A DNA stretch of 64,000 nt, from positions 28,979,501-29,043,500 of the forward strand of contig NC_133032.1 in the NCBI RefSeq assembly GCF_048771995.1. Direction: 5' to 3'. The stretch comes from Taeniopygia guttata. Taxonomy: Eukaryota; Chordata; Aves; Passeriformes; Estrildidae. This document shows, piece by piece, positions 1-10,910 of this stretch. The notes below the pieces were generated by a model, which was not told where the DNA came from, did not search any database, and was given only the letters and a program-made list of their open reading frames with translations. Each line of letters starts with the position of its first letter. The stretch's first letter is position 1. Both the position numbers and the translations under genes were made by a program.

Positions 1-1007
1 CTTATTAAACTTTCTAATTACTGTTTAGCCCATATAAACCTCACAGCTAGAGTTGAAATATTTTGAAAGTTGAGATGATAGTGGGATATTAACTGGAACA
101 ACTGTGTTATTAAATGTGGTTTAGACCTTGCATATTTAATAATGCAATTAATGTCACAGAAATCATCCCTAGCTCAGTTGTACAAGAAAAACTCTCTAGG
201 AGCTCTCTCACTTCACTGTTGAAAGCTGTGAATGGGTGGGGATGGAGGCTGAACATTCATGGAGAGGAGGAAGAGGAGGGGTGAAAGTTTGCAGGGTCCA
301 GCTGGCAGGTGGGGCTCTACCAGCTCTCTCTGCATGAGGCTGATCCTAAGGAGAAGCTCAGAGGGAAGCTCTTGGCACTGACCAGAATGAAGTGTGCATG
401 AATCCAGTGAGAAAAGGGATAGGAAGACACTGACAGTTTCTTTGGCCAGGGCATGGCGCTGACCTTCCAAGGGTTGCTCTGTGAACACCTGGCATTGCTG
501 CTTTGACTCCTCTGGGGCTTTTTTAGCCTCATAGACTGAGCTTCCCACTCTTCAGGCTGTCTCTGTGTGCTGCAGTTTCTCTAAATAACCAGTGGATAGA
601 AGATGTTTGTATTTGTTTAATCCAGACATGTGGAGAATGAAGAAAATCTCACCTGGTCGCAGCTTACATCTTACAAAATCTTGTGACTTACATTTTAATG
701 TTCATGTCTTGGCCCTGGTTGTCCCTTGTTCCCCTTTTCTTCTGAGCAGACATTCTCACCAGACATTATCTGAGGATTATAGAGGAGTCCCAAATGTAAA
801 GCATTATCTGACATTATAGAGGAGTCCCAAATGTGAAGCTAATCCAGCAGGTCAGAGGTTGGTTTCAGGCAACCACTGATGTTACTATAAAAAACCAAGG
901 TAAATTCCTGTGATCACATTTGCTCTTTAAGTATCTGGTGTATGAGTAGGTGTGAGAGGTGCAGAGAACATTACAATGAGTCAGAAGGAACTTTTTTTTG
1001 GCACAGG
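1..1007. other. Noncoding stretch, no gene seen
   Basis: AT-rich sequence with no recognisable coding exon, RNA gene or complete transposon. The open frames here are short, overlap on both strands and resemble no protein I know. The only internal structure I can support is the short tandem duplication at 764-838, listed separately. Confidence 0.6.
764..838. repeat. Tandem duplication, two copies of about 37 bp
   Basis: Two adjacent near-identical copies, 764-801 and 802-838. Both begin cattatctga and end in a shared block containing agaggagtcccaaatgt. They differ by a small indel and a substitution near the end. This is a simple local duplication, and nothing suggests a function. Confidence 0.85.
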
Positions 1008-1160
1008 TTAGTCATGGAATTACAGAATGCTTTAGGGTGGAAGGAATCTTAAATATCATATCATTCCACACCCCCTTCCATGGGCAGGGACAACTTCCAC
1101 TCAACTAAATAGTCCAAAGCCTATCCAGCCTGGCTTTGAGCACTTCCAATTAGGAGTGAA
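1008..1160 (-). mobile_element. CR1 LINE, decayed 3' end (antisense)
   Basis: The + strand reads as the reverse complement of the typical avian CR1 3' end. A block near 1012-1060 resembles the 'tcatggaatcacagaatgg... ttggaaggga' terminus. It is followed by the 'ccatgggcagggacaacttccac' type block (split here for length) and by 'tccagcctggctttgagcac'-like sequence up to about 1150. The element is heavily diverged and 5'-truncated, as most CR1 copies are, with no reverse transcriptase left. It supports an avian origin for the window. The family call is by eye; the subfamily is not assigned. Confidence 0.85.
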
Positions 1161-2925
1161 GAAGATGATACTTGTTCAAGGAAAACACTGAACTTGTTTT
1201 TACTGTTGCTCTACAAATTTCACATCATTGTGGGTCTCTGCAAACTTCACTTCCAGTCTTCTCACTGATGTGCTTTGAATGCCTTTTTCACTCTATGTAC
1301 TTCATTTTATTTATGTGGTTCTCCCTCTTCTACCTGTGCTTTGAGGATGTCCTCCTCCAGAGACTGCCTTGCCAGCTGACCATCCCCAGCTGTGTAAATA
1401 TTTACTATATTACTAAAGATGCTTTACTATTAGAAAAAATTCTCTGCAGGAGGTGTTCTAGAAATTAACTGACCAGTGTGTTACCTGCAACCACCTCCTC
1501 CTGCTTCCACTAATGGCTAAGGGTGGGAGCAACTTGCAGCTCTAAGGGAGATTTGCCCAGAGAGCAAATATGTGTATATATGAGAGAGAATATGTCTATA
1601 TATCCCTTTTCTGTCTTGCAACATCTCAAGAAATTGTTTTCCTGACCTTTATTTATAGGATATTATTTATGACGTGTAAGAAGTAATTAAAATACTGACA
1701 CTGCTCCAGGTGCACTTCGTGTGTAAAGAAATCTAATCTTAAATATTTAATGCAGCTATTTAAGAACCAAATTCATATTCATGTAGCGCCATCTGTCATC
1801 AAGCCTCTGCAGCTGCACAGGACAAGGTCTTGGCAGCACTTAAAAATAACCTCTTTAGGAGGAAAGAAAAAAAAAAAGAAAAAGGTTTCTTAGCTCTTAT
1901 TTTACAGAGTGTTTTGTAATACTGCATCCAGCTGTGTGAACAGTGAGTTTGGTGAAGCTTAGCTGTGCATGTACATGGAACCCAGACTCAAACTACTCTC
2001 AGCAAAGAAATCTGAGACTTCTTTTGGCTTGCTCAGGATGTGGGAACTCTTCACTTTGTCTTACCAGTCTCAGACTGAGACAACACATCACCTTCATCAA
2101 CTTCAGTGTAGTGCCATTGTCCCCAGTATCCACAGAAAAAAAAACCTTTAGTATGAGTGCAACAAATGCTTTCCTACTCCTTGTACCTCTCTCTGATCTA
2201 CATGTTTAACAGCCTTGAATTTGTTCTTATTTTTCCAAGTTTTTATCCTGTGGACTGTTGGGCTGTGAGCATGTGTCTCTCCTCGCTGGGGAGGTGGCAC
2301 ATCCTGGTTCACAGCACAGCTCTTACCTGCAGGTATGTGCCTCCTGACTTTCAGGTGCCTCAGATCAATCCCCAGTGACTTTCCAACCAGGTTTTCCAAG
2401 CAACTACATGGGAGGCTTGTTCTCTGCCAGGTGTTCATAATCGCATGCCTAGTAAATGATTGGCATGGAGAACTCATGGGTGAAGTATTAAGTCTTTGCT
2501 GTTAGTAATTAGATGAATACAACTAGCAGTTCCAAATATTATATCCCCTGATTCTATAGATGAAATGTTTTCATCAAAGCCACTGCAGCATAAAAATTTA
2601 GTTGTGGTTTATTTTTTCTGAAACCCTTCAGGTAATTTTGCCTATGTAATCATTATCTACCAGAAGTCATGTGAAGCTGCAGTTGTATTGGCTTGAACTC
2701 AAAATTGCAGCACAATTGACAATTTTAATCTTTTTATCAATTGTCGCTGCTGGCGAGTGGGGGCAGCTTCTCCAGTTGCTACTCTTGTAAGTAGAGGCAA
2801 GAAAAAGCCAAAAGGCAAAGGCTAGAGAGTGACTCTGCCTGAGTGCCTTGGCTTCTAACGAGCCCAGGGCACCTCAGCCCAAAATAAGTGGGATGAAGGA
2901 TAGGGAAGAGCTCCCACTCTTTTTA
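1161..2925. other. Noncoding stretch, no gene seen
   Basis: AT-rich DNA with short A-runs (for example around 1868-1880) and no exon-like structure that I trust. The frames here are short and lack domain features. Confidence 0.55.
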
Positions 2926-3103
2926 TTCCTGGATTTTGGGGTCTCTGGGATGAGAGAGAATCCCTGGAATTTGGGGCCCCTCGTTCTTGAATTTTTGGGA
3001 TAAAATCCCTGGGTTGTGGGGTTCACCATCCCTGGATTTTGAGGATCACATCCCTGAACTTCTGGGGTTCAATCCCTGGATTTTGGGGATCCCCCCATTC
3101 TGT
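2926..3103. repeat. Degenerate tandem repeat, unit about 22 bp
   Basis: A series of imperfect units of the form atccctggattttggggatc runs through this block. The clearest three consecutive units are each 22 bp and lie roughly at 3031-3096. Earlier units are more diverged and interrupted. The block is flanked upstream (2740-2925) by moderately GC-rich sequence that may belong to the same element. It may be a decayed minisatellite or a tandem region inside an old LTR. I see no coding potential. Confidence 0.7.
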
Positions 3104-6100
3104 TTTCTGGCTTCAGGGTCTTAAATAGACCATAATAACTTTGGACACAGATAGATATGGAGTATAATGAACATTTTGGGTTCCCCAGGACAATGCACCA
3201 CTAAATACAATGAGGAATTTCTTACCTGTGCTGCTGAGGGATTGTCTTGAGGGGTGACTGGTGGCCCTTGCAGTGGTTTGGGCGTGGGTCCTGTCCTTGA
3301 AACCCTGTCCTTCAGCAGAAGCTTTCAGGATCTCCTCCCACAGCCTCACAACAGGCTGTTATTTTTCTTTTCCCTCTGGAAAAGGCCTTCTGAACATGTG
3401 TGCAGAGATTTATTATGCAGACATCCACAGAATAAGAATAAACTAAATCCCCACATCACCAAACAATGTACCGTTTGGGGTTTAATGAAGATTTCTCCCC
3501 TCTCCACGCATCAAATGGATGCTATACAGTTTAAATTATGTATAGGTCCATTACAGAATAATCTGTGCTAAATACATATGCATACACAGAGCACAATAAA
3601 ATATGTATCTTGCCTTAATATTTCATGAAGAAGTGCCATGGCATGTATTGATTTCATTTAGACCTGAGTTCAAGAGAGTATTTAAACATATTTCTGAATC
3701 CATGAATCATCATAACAGGACTGTTCAGGTGCTTTCAGTTAGATGTGTACTTAACAACCATCCTGAATTTGAGCCATAATGATAATCAGATTAATATTTT
3801 GAACCAGTGCCCACAGAGGCCAATGGGAGCCATTTAATCAATTTTACTAAGCTCTTGCAGTAAGATTCATTTTTTAATATATTTGAATGCATATATATAT
3901 ATTTAATGAAGGAAATGGAAGGTAGACCTTTACTAAGAAATTGGAGTCTGTCTTAGCCTGGAGTCACCTTATATAGTCATGAATTTCTGTAGCAAGCAGA
4001 GAAATCAAGGCAAGAGATCTCAAAATGTCACTGGCAGCCACTCACTCATTCTTCCAATGCCCAGGACATGCCACACTGAAGGCTGAGCACTCCCCTGCCC
4101 ATGTGAGTGAGCCAGCATCCTCTGGGTAACAGGAAATAATTTTTACCTAATGAAATTACTGGGATTCATTTTCTGTCCTGAAAGATACCAGGAGAAAAAA
4201 AAAGCTTTTATGGACAAAATGTCCAAAAGCACTTCCATAGCACAAGAACTTAAATGTCACTGGCAGACTTGGAGCTCTGACCAGGTTGGGGGGAGAGGGG
4301 CTAGCCTGGGAGAAAGGATTTTCAGCTGTTTTCTGCACATGATGTTCATGCTGCTGGCAAAATAGCTTGTTTTGTGCAATTTTCTCATCCTGTATCTGCT
4401 GCTTCAACTACATGCTTGGTCTGTTGAGATGCATTAACTGAGAGGTCAGAGAGGACCAATACATCTGATCAAGAAATCAGTTGCATTAAATAGAACATTT
4501 AATTTGGTCCTGAGGGTAACACTCAGGAAACATTAGTTTATAGAATTAATCTGGCATACAAACATGCTCACACATTATTTTCTTGTTTTTGTAGGAAAAA
4601 AATCATGTCACAACACCTGTGGCTCTGCTTTGAGACTTGCATTCATTCTCCTGGAATTATCTAAAATTTCTCTTTGGAGAATGTGGCTACAAGTAATACC
4701 ATCATCTACAGGAAGACACAAAAGAAGCCAAAGCATAACCTAAAAGCCTAATTAACTCATTGCCACTAAATTACCTTTTCCTTTCTTACCCTTTTTTCCT
4801 CTCTTTCTCCCTCCAGGACATAGGCAGAGCTGGTGGTTTTGTCTTTAATATTTGCAAACTACTGAGGTGACTGAGATTTTCTCTTTAGGTTTTTGTCAAC
4901 AAGAAAAAATAATGGCTAATATTTCCCTATGAAAGCATCCTATGTGAGCTAGCTCTTACAAAAGCAAGTTAAATAGCCTGTGCTTTATCACTTTATTGTT
5001 ATTATCATTATTTATTAATGGCAGGGTGTATTGTGCTTTTGTTTATTTTTAAAGCACAGTGTTTGTAGTCAAATCTGTATGTTGGCTGACACATTAATAT
5101 GGATGCAAATATTGAGCCATTCTGTGTAAAAAAATCACCTCTCATGGATCTTTAATACTGCTGTGCTTTGCTTCCACAAGGTGTTCTTGCAGAGAACTGA
5201 GAGAATTGTTCTGGACCTTACCTGTGGTACAGAAGTCTAGGAGGTAATTGCTTGTTCTGGCTGCTGTAAGAACCAGGTTAAGTTGGGGTGGTTTCTTGTG
5301 TGTTGAGAAAAGAGTAATTTTCAAATTGTGGCCATCAAATTTTGAGCCTTTAATGGGTCCCAAACATTTTGCCTCAAACTGCCCTCATATTGCTCAGCTC
5401 TAACTTATGCATCCAGAATCAAACTCCTGAGACTACACCAAATGCAGTGGGGTGTTTGTTTTGGTTTTTTGTTTGTTTGTTTTTTTGTTTTGTTTTTTGT
5501 TTTTTTTTTCTGTTGGATAGGCCATATGAATGGGATTTAAATGCTGATATAGCAATGTTTAGTCCATTTCCACTTCCAGTCTTTTTATTTTCTAAGAAAA
5601 CTCATATAGTGTTATTTACTGTCTCATCTGAAAATGGCAGAAAGCTTAAATGAATTATTTTTCACTTACCTGTAAGGGTTTAAAATTTGTGGAGTTCACA
5701 GGGTAGCAAACATTTAGTATCAAGATACAACTTTCTTCAGTTTTCTTCTGTAGATTAAAAGATTTTGGTTTAGATTTTAAGGATTTATTTCGTATGTCAG
5801 TATCTTTAAATATCCTGTAGAAGAAAATCTGAGAAGACATCCATTTGTAGGTACGGTCTTGTTTATTTGTGGCAAAATACAAAGACCTGCAAGCAAGCTA
5901 ATATATAATTGCATTATCTAATAGCATCAAAATTTAGTTATGGCCCTCTTTAATAAAATAAATTTGTAGTCTTAGATGATAATTCTAAAATTAGATCACT
6001 TCACACCTTATGGCTGTCAGTTCACTTTGTGAAATGAGCCAAGTCTTCCACACTCACTGCAAAAATGCTCCTTAGTTTCTGCTCAGAGGATCTGAGTTGA

Positions 6101-8146
6101 AAAGACTTTTTGAGAAATGGCTAAACTTGATGCATTGTTTAAATTACAATTTTTTAATAGTCTTCTTCCTAACAAAATAATTGCTGTGGCTGGTTGAGAC
6201 CAGCAGATGGATAATACAATGGGAAATACTGAATGCTTTGGGAAAGAGTATGAGAACAGAGAGAATTTATAGAGGTCCTGCTCATGGCACTCCAGGCTCA
6301 GAGATGCCAGGGAGTGAGTGATGTGACCCTGTGCCTTCAGCACATGCCCGTGCCCACAAATTTCTCTGCCTTCTTTCAGTCCATTTAAGTTTTTCACCTC
6401 CACAGAGCCCTCTGCTAGTGAGTTCTGCAGATCAGCTGCATCTGTTCCTATAAAACTTCCTCCTGCTAAGCATAAAAAAGCCTGAGGCTAGTGCCACTGG
6501 TAGATCCTGTGTAAATCCTGACTGAAAGGTTTCTGATGTGCTCATCTGAAAAGGAGACAGAAATATTATTACTGACCAAGAAATGACAGAGCTGCCAGCA
6601 GGTGGGCCCAGGCTGCCTGACACACTTTTATATGTCTTTGGCCTCACACCAGCTTTGGAGGATAAGATGGTGGCTCAGTTCCCCTTGCTTCCAGTCTGGC
6701 ACCTCAGTTCTGCTTCTGCCTCTCCAGCCAGCCATTTCCTAGGGTACTAGTGTGGCATTGATTTATAAATATCTGCAAGTGTTTTTTTTAAGAGCAGAGT
6801 GAAGATGCTTTAGAAGAGAGGCACACTTGCCTGCTGGGCAGCAGCAGCTCAAATACCTCAGTGCTGCAGTTGTATTTGATGGTGCATGTACTTTGCTTCA
6901 GGAAAGCTGCCAAATGGCATTTTATTCCTACCTCAGAGCTCTATGCAATTAAAAAAAAAAAAAAAAGTGAATTTCCATGGTTTTTTTTTTTTGGTCAACA
7001 AAGTGCCTGCAGGTCTTTACACAGCTTTACCAGGCTGGGATCAAAGCCTGGCTCAGATCAAAAAGCACCATTGGGACTGATGTTGTTTGTGCTTAGAGTC
7101 AGGGCCTTATCAAGTGGCTCAGACTAGGGTGAAGGTAGCTACTATCCAGCCAATTTCCCCAGAGCCAAATGACAGAATTACAGTCTCATTCTCAGCCTAG
7201 GACCCCTGGAAGGGGCAGACTTCTCATAAACATTAATGTTAATAGAGGGGTTTTATTAATTCTTTGTCATGATTTCTCTTTAGCCCCCAAGCCAGGTGTG
7301 GCAGTCCTAGGACCAGCTGTGTTAGCTGTGTTTGAGTGTTAGAAAAACTTACCCAGATATATTTCTTTAATCTTGCTGATGCTCCTCCACTTTTCTTTCA
7401 GCAGCAAATGGAAGGCCATGAATTTCCTGCCATGCAGATAATTTATCTAGGTTTGTTTCTCAGTCACAATAAATGTACACCTGTTGTCCTCACTGGCAAA
7501 TTTTGAGCTCTTTTGGCATTGACCTGAAGCACATTGAGGGCCATAGAAGTTCTCCCAAGCTTCAAAGTATTATTTTCCTTCTGAATTGCCACATTTCTGC
7601 AAGATAGCTTGCCCTTGCCACATCATTTGAACTGCCCATCTGTTGCTTAGTTACAAGACTAATAGTGTGAGCCCAAATGATTGCAGAGTGGGCACCGGAG
7701 CATTTCAAATATGGCAAGACCCTAAGGATGCTCATCCGTGTATGTACAGGAATATTATATGTCCTGAATTCTGAGGTTTTAGTGACCATGACTGTTAGCT
7801 TTAATTTACACAGCTCTGGTTGCAAACAGCTTGGCTTTTCCTGGAACTGGCTTGTTTGTAAGCTATGGCCAGAGACACTGATTTTAAGAAAGGTGTGTGC
7901 TTGGGGAGAAATTGCTAAATGAAAGTCCTTGGAAGAGGCAAATGGGATAGGAGAGGAGCTTCTTGGGGGTTTTTGTAAGGGAAAACTGTGATTGTCAGGG
8001 TTAGGTCCCAGTTGCAGGAGTCAGGTTATGCAATGCAGTATTAATGTGAACTGCAGAACTAGCCATAGCTGCTGTGTATTATTACTGATCTGTATCCACA
8101 GCAGCAATACCTTTCAGCTTTTCCCTGACAGTTTGTGTAAATTTTG
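3104..8146. other. Long noncoding stretch, no gene seen
   Basis: Mostly AT-rich unique-looking DNA. It contains a T/G-rich low-complexity run at about 5460-5509, a 16-A run at 6951-6966 and a nearby T-run around 6981-6992. Short frames occur on both strands but show no domain, no paired splice sites and no codon pattern I would defend. It is likely intergenic or upstream intronic sequence. Confidence 0.5.
5460..5509. repeat. T-rich low-complexity tract
   Basis: A run of T interrupted by single G residues, of the (GTTT)n / poly(T) kind. It probably arose by slippage and carries no gene. Confidence 0.8.
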
Positions 8147-8188
8147 ATTCCAGTTTGTTTGTAAATTTATAACTTTACAAACTGGAAT
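8147..8188. repeat. Inverted repeat with 12-bp perfect arms
   Basis: The left arm attccagtttgt (8147-8158) is the exact reverse complement of the right arm acaaactggaat (8177-8188), separated by an 18-base AT-rich spacer. The spacer edges can add a few more pairs if a bulge is allowed. A single-strand hairpin is possible. It could be chance, a MITE remnant or a weak RNA hairpin; it lacks the longer stem expected of a microRNA precursor. Confidence 0.7.
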
Positions 8189-10550
8189 TGCATTTTTGCA
8201 GCCTCATGAAAATGAGTGACACCCATTGCCCAAGACACATCTTCGGTTCCTACAGCAGCTGTGTGAAAGACACTGTGCTGTGCTTCCAACAGCATCAATT
8301 AATAGTCTGGAGGTGAGTGCTCAGCTCAACAGGTGAATTTAGTAACAGTTCATCTGCATGCAAGAGCAAGGATCTCTCAATCTCCAGCATCATCTTGTAA
8401 GACTCATACTTTAGTTTTGTGGTGACTGTGGCTGAGGCTTTTATGGAGAGGTAGCCTGGGGAATGATTTTCTTGAGGTTCAGCTGCCTTCAGTGCGAGTC
8501 ATCAACAGGAAACAGAGATAAGAGCCATCAGCTGGACAGTGCTGGCCCATCCCCAGAACAAGGTCTCAAGGAGAGGCTGGAATGGCTTTGTGCTTAAGAT
8601 TTTTTTGCAGTAACTGGTTGTGTTGGTCCATAGCTCAAAAGAAACCAAGTTCCTGCATAAACCTCCAGTTTGATGCCAGACCAAGGGGACCTTGGGAAGT
8701 GCATGGTTTTCTTTTTATCTTGTCTCCAAAGACTGCTCTTGGCGCTTGCATTGCAGATGTGAGCTTGAGGAGACACCATAGCTGACCATAGAAGGACTCC
8801 TTTCCCCTGGTTTTAAGACAGAGCAATGACATGAACAAAACCTGATCAGTTAAGAGGAGTTCACTAAAAAATATTGTGTGATGGGTTTCTGCTTCAGGTG
8901 ACACAGTGCTACTGGGAAAACATGCACCAAGGGTGATTTCACACTGTTATTATTTCTTGTTAACAGCTTAAGCATATATGTAAGTAAAGAGGAACAAACT
9001 CCTCCCGTGAAAGTGTTAGTGCTTTTTGACCCCTAAACTCAAAAGCAAGGAAAGCTCTTGGTGAAATACATGGTGATGTGATCCCTTTAGAACAGCAGGG
9101 CAAATCCCCCAAACTTGTAATCAGGTGGGACAATGTTGTGTTGTTGCCTAATAAGATACTGCATTAACATATGGAAATTCAGCTCATAGGGACTTGTGCC
9201 ATGTATATGTGCAGTTTATGGTACACCAAGAAAAGAGTCAAAGTTTGGAACACTGCCCAGGTTTTTTACTTGGTTTCCTGTGTATTTGCTTGCCTGTCAC
9301 TCCTAAACCTGTTTTGCCTCTCACTTAGCAGTGGAGTTGTGCCCAGATAAAGGCATTACCAGCTAAATATTAGTTTCATAACACACACCCGTTGCTTAGT
9401 CCCAGGGTACCACTCAAAGCAAATTATTCTGCTGTGTTACATTGTCTGTTGATCACTCCTTCTTGCCTTTTATCCTTGTTGTTGTTCTTCCTGTGTTGCA
9501 GAAAGCCAAGGTGCCAGGCCATTAGGAAACTGAATCATTAAAACCTCATATTGATTTTTTCTTGACCATATAGCTGACGTTATCATGCAAGTGCCTTGCC
9601 TTGAGCTATGCAGGAGGGGTTTGGCTAAACACTTGACAGCTCTCCTCGCTCCTTTTCTTCATTACCTTCCATCACTTTCCTACCCCATCATTTCCAAGAG
9701 GAGGAGGCTCTGAAAACCATTATGCAGAGTCATTTCATTTCACTGTCAGGCTCCCTTTGCTAGCAGGCACACAAATGATGGGATTTTTCTTTCTCTTCAC
9801 TCTGGAGGTACACAAACAGATCAGTCTGTTTGCTAAAAGCCTCGGCACACACGGTATCCATGGCAACACACCAGCCTGCGCAAGCATCTGCAGACGCTTC
9901 AAAAATCAGAAATACCAAGTGATGACAAGGAGTTGCTTTGTACAATGGATGTTTATAGGTGTCACAACCACCTGAAATAATTTATTTTCCACCCATCAGC
10001 TCCTTGATTATAATGTGCTTTACATTTTTCTTGCAGCTTCTTTGTCAGAATCTAAGATTCAAGGTAGAAGTAGTCCTTCTTTCAATGTTTATTTGCTTTG
10101 TGGTTTTTTTTGCATTTAGATCACTGGCTGAGGTATCCTATGGGAATGAGCACCCCAAGCAGCACTGTTAACTTTCCTCTTTGAACTGAGTTGGAGTACA
10201 GGCTTTTCAAGTTATAAAAATCCACAGTTGTAATCTAAAAAGCGGTGGTCTAGGTCAACCCAACTAATAGAAGTATTTGTGTGAGTTCTAGGCTGAGTGG
10301 TGAATTGACTCATCATGTTGCATGGATTACTGGTTAACTGTAGTGATGACAGAGTTAATAAGATCAATCAACTGTTTTTTGAAAATATTTTTATTTACAT
10401 TCATCCACCTGCTGGCATGGCAGAGACCATGCTAGTGTGTTTTCAGGCACTTCACTGAACCTGTGGTTTGTTCAGATTTGCTTTTAGGAGATAACATTCA
10501 GGTGCTCAGGCTGCAGCTGAGCTGGTTGCAGAACGGTATCAGTTCACTAG
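8189..10550. other. Noncoding stretch with one regulatory-looking block
   Basis: There is no coding exon. A good pyrimidine tract ending in AG occurs near 9502 but has no matching donor close downstream, so I do not call an exon. The more GC-balanced block at about 9750-9950 holds the X-box-like motif listed separately. Confidence 0.5.
9854..9867. promoter_or_regulatory. Possible RFX X-box motif
   Basis: The bases ggtatccatggcaacac include gtatccatggcaac. On the minus strand this reads gttgccatggatac, close to the imperfect palindrome bound by RFX-family winged-helix factors. One half-site (gttgcc) is perfect and the other is imperfect. The surrounding block is less AT-rich than its neighbours, as distal enhancers often are. 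Motif matches of this length occur by chance, so this is only a candidate. Confidence 0.3.
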
Positions 10551-10813
10551 AGCAAGCCTGACCAACCTGTAACTCAGAATGGGTAGCTCATGTGGGCACT
10601 GATAGACACTGCTCAGAGTCTCATGCTGGTCATGGCCCTGGCCAAGGAGCAGTTTTATAATATAGGAAACCTACAGGCAGGCTTCAGGCATTCACCACCT
10701 TCCTCAACTCGGGGAACTACTGCTGCCCCATGAAGATGCTTATCCATCAGGCTAGGGCCATCCTAAAGACAAACTGGACAACTGTGCTTGTTGCTCACAC
10801 AAAGGCTGAGTAA
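10551..10813 (+). pseudogene. Protein-like relic with stop and frameshift, unidentified
   Basis: One frame reads from 10551 with a TAG at 10584. It then runs through 10587-10684 and includes a stretch such as VMALAKEQFYNIGNLQ. The reading then passes by a frameshift near 10680-10695 into another frame, open from 10685 to a TAA at 10811-10813, with residues such as FTTFLNSGNYCCPMKM and KTNWTTVLVAHTK. The composition looks like a real cytosolic protein rather than random translation, and the two frames join at one point. I do not recognise the family. It is most simply a decayed retrocopy or an old exon. Chance remains possible because each open piece is short. The relic is immediately followed by the 20-bp tandem repeat at 10851. 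Confidence 0.35.
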
Positions 10814-10850
10814 AAGCTAGAGTTTGAAGTTTGGTAATGGGAAAGAGCCC

Positions 10851-10910
10851 AAATACATACATGCTTAACCAAGTACATACATGCTTAACCAAGTACATAC
10901 ATGCTTAACC
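10851..10910. repeat. Three tandem copies of a 20-bp unit
   Basis: Units occupy 10851-10870, 10871-10890 and 10891-10910, each essentially aagtacatacatgcttaacc. The second and third are identical and the first differs at one base. This is a young short minisatellite and should be variable in length between individuals. Confidence 0.95.

Noticed and set aside
9470..9560. Strong acceptor-like tract ending near 9502
   Set aside because: No acceptable donor within a usual exon length downstream.
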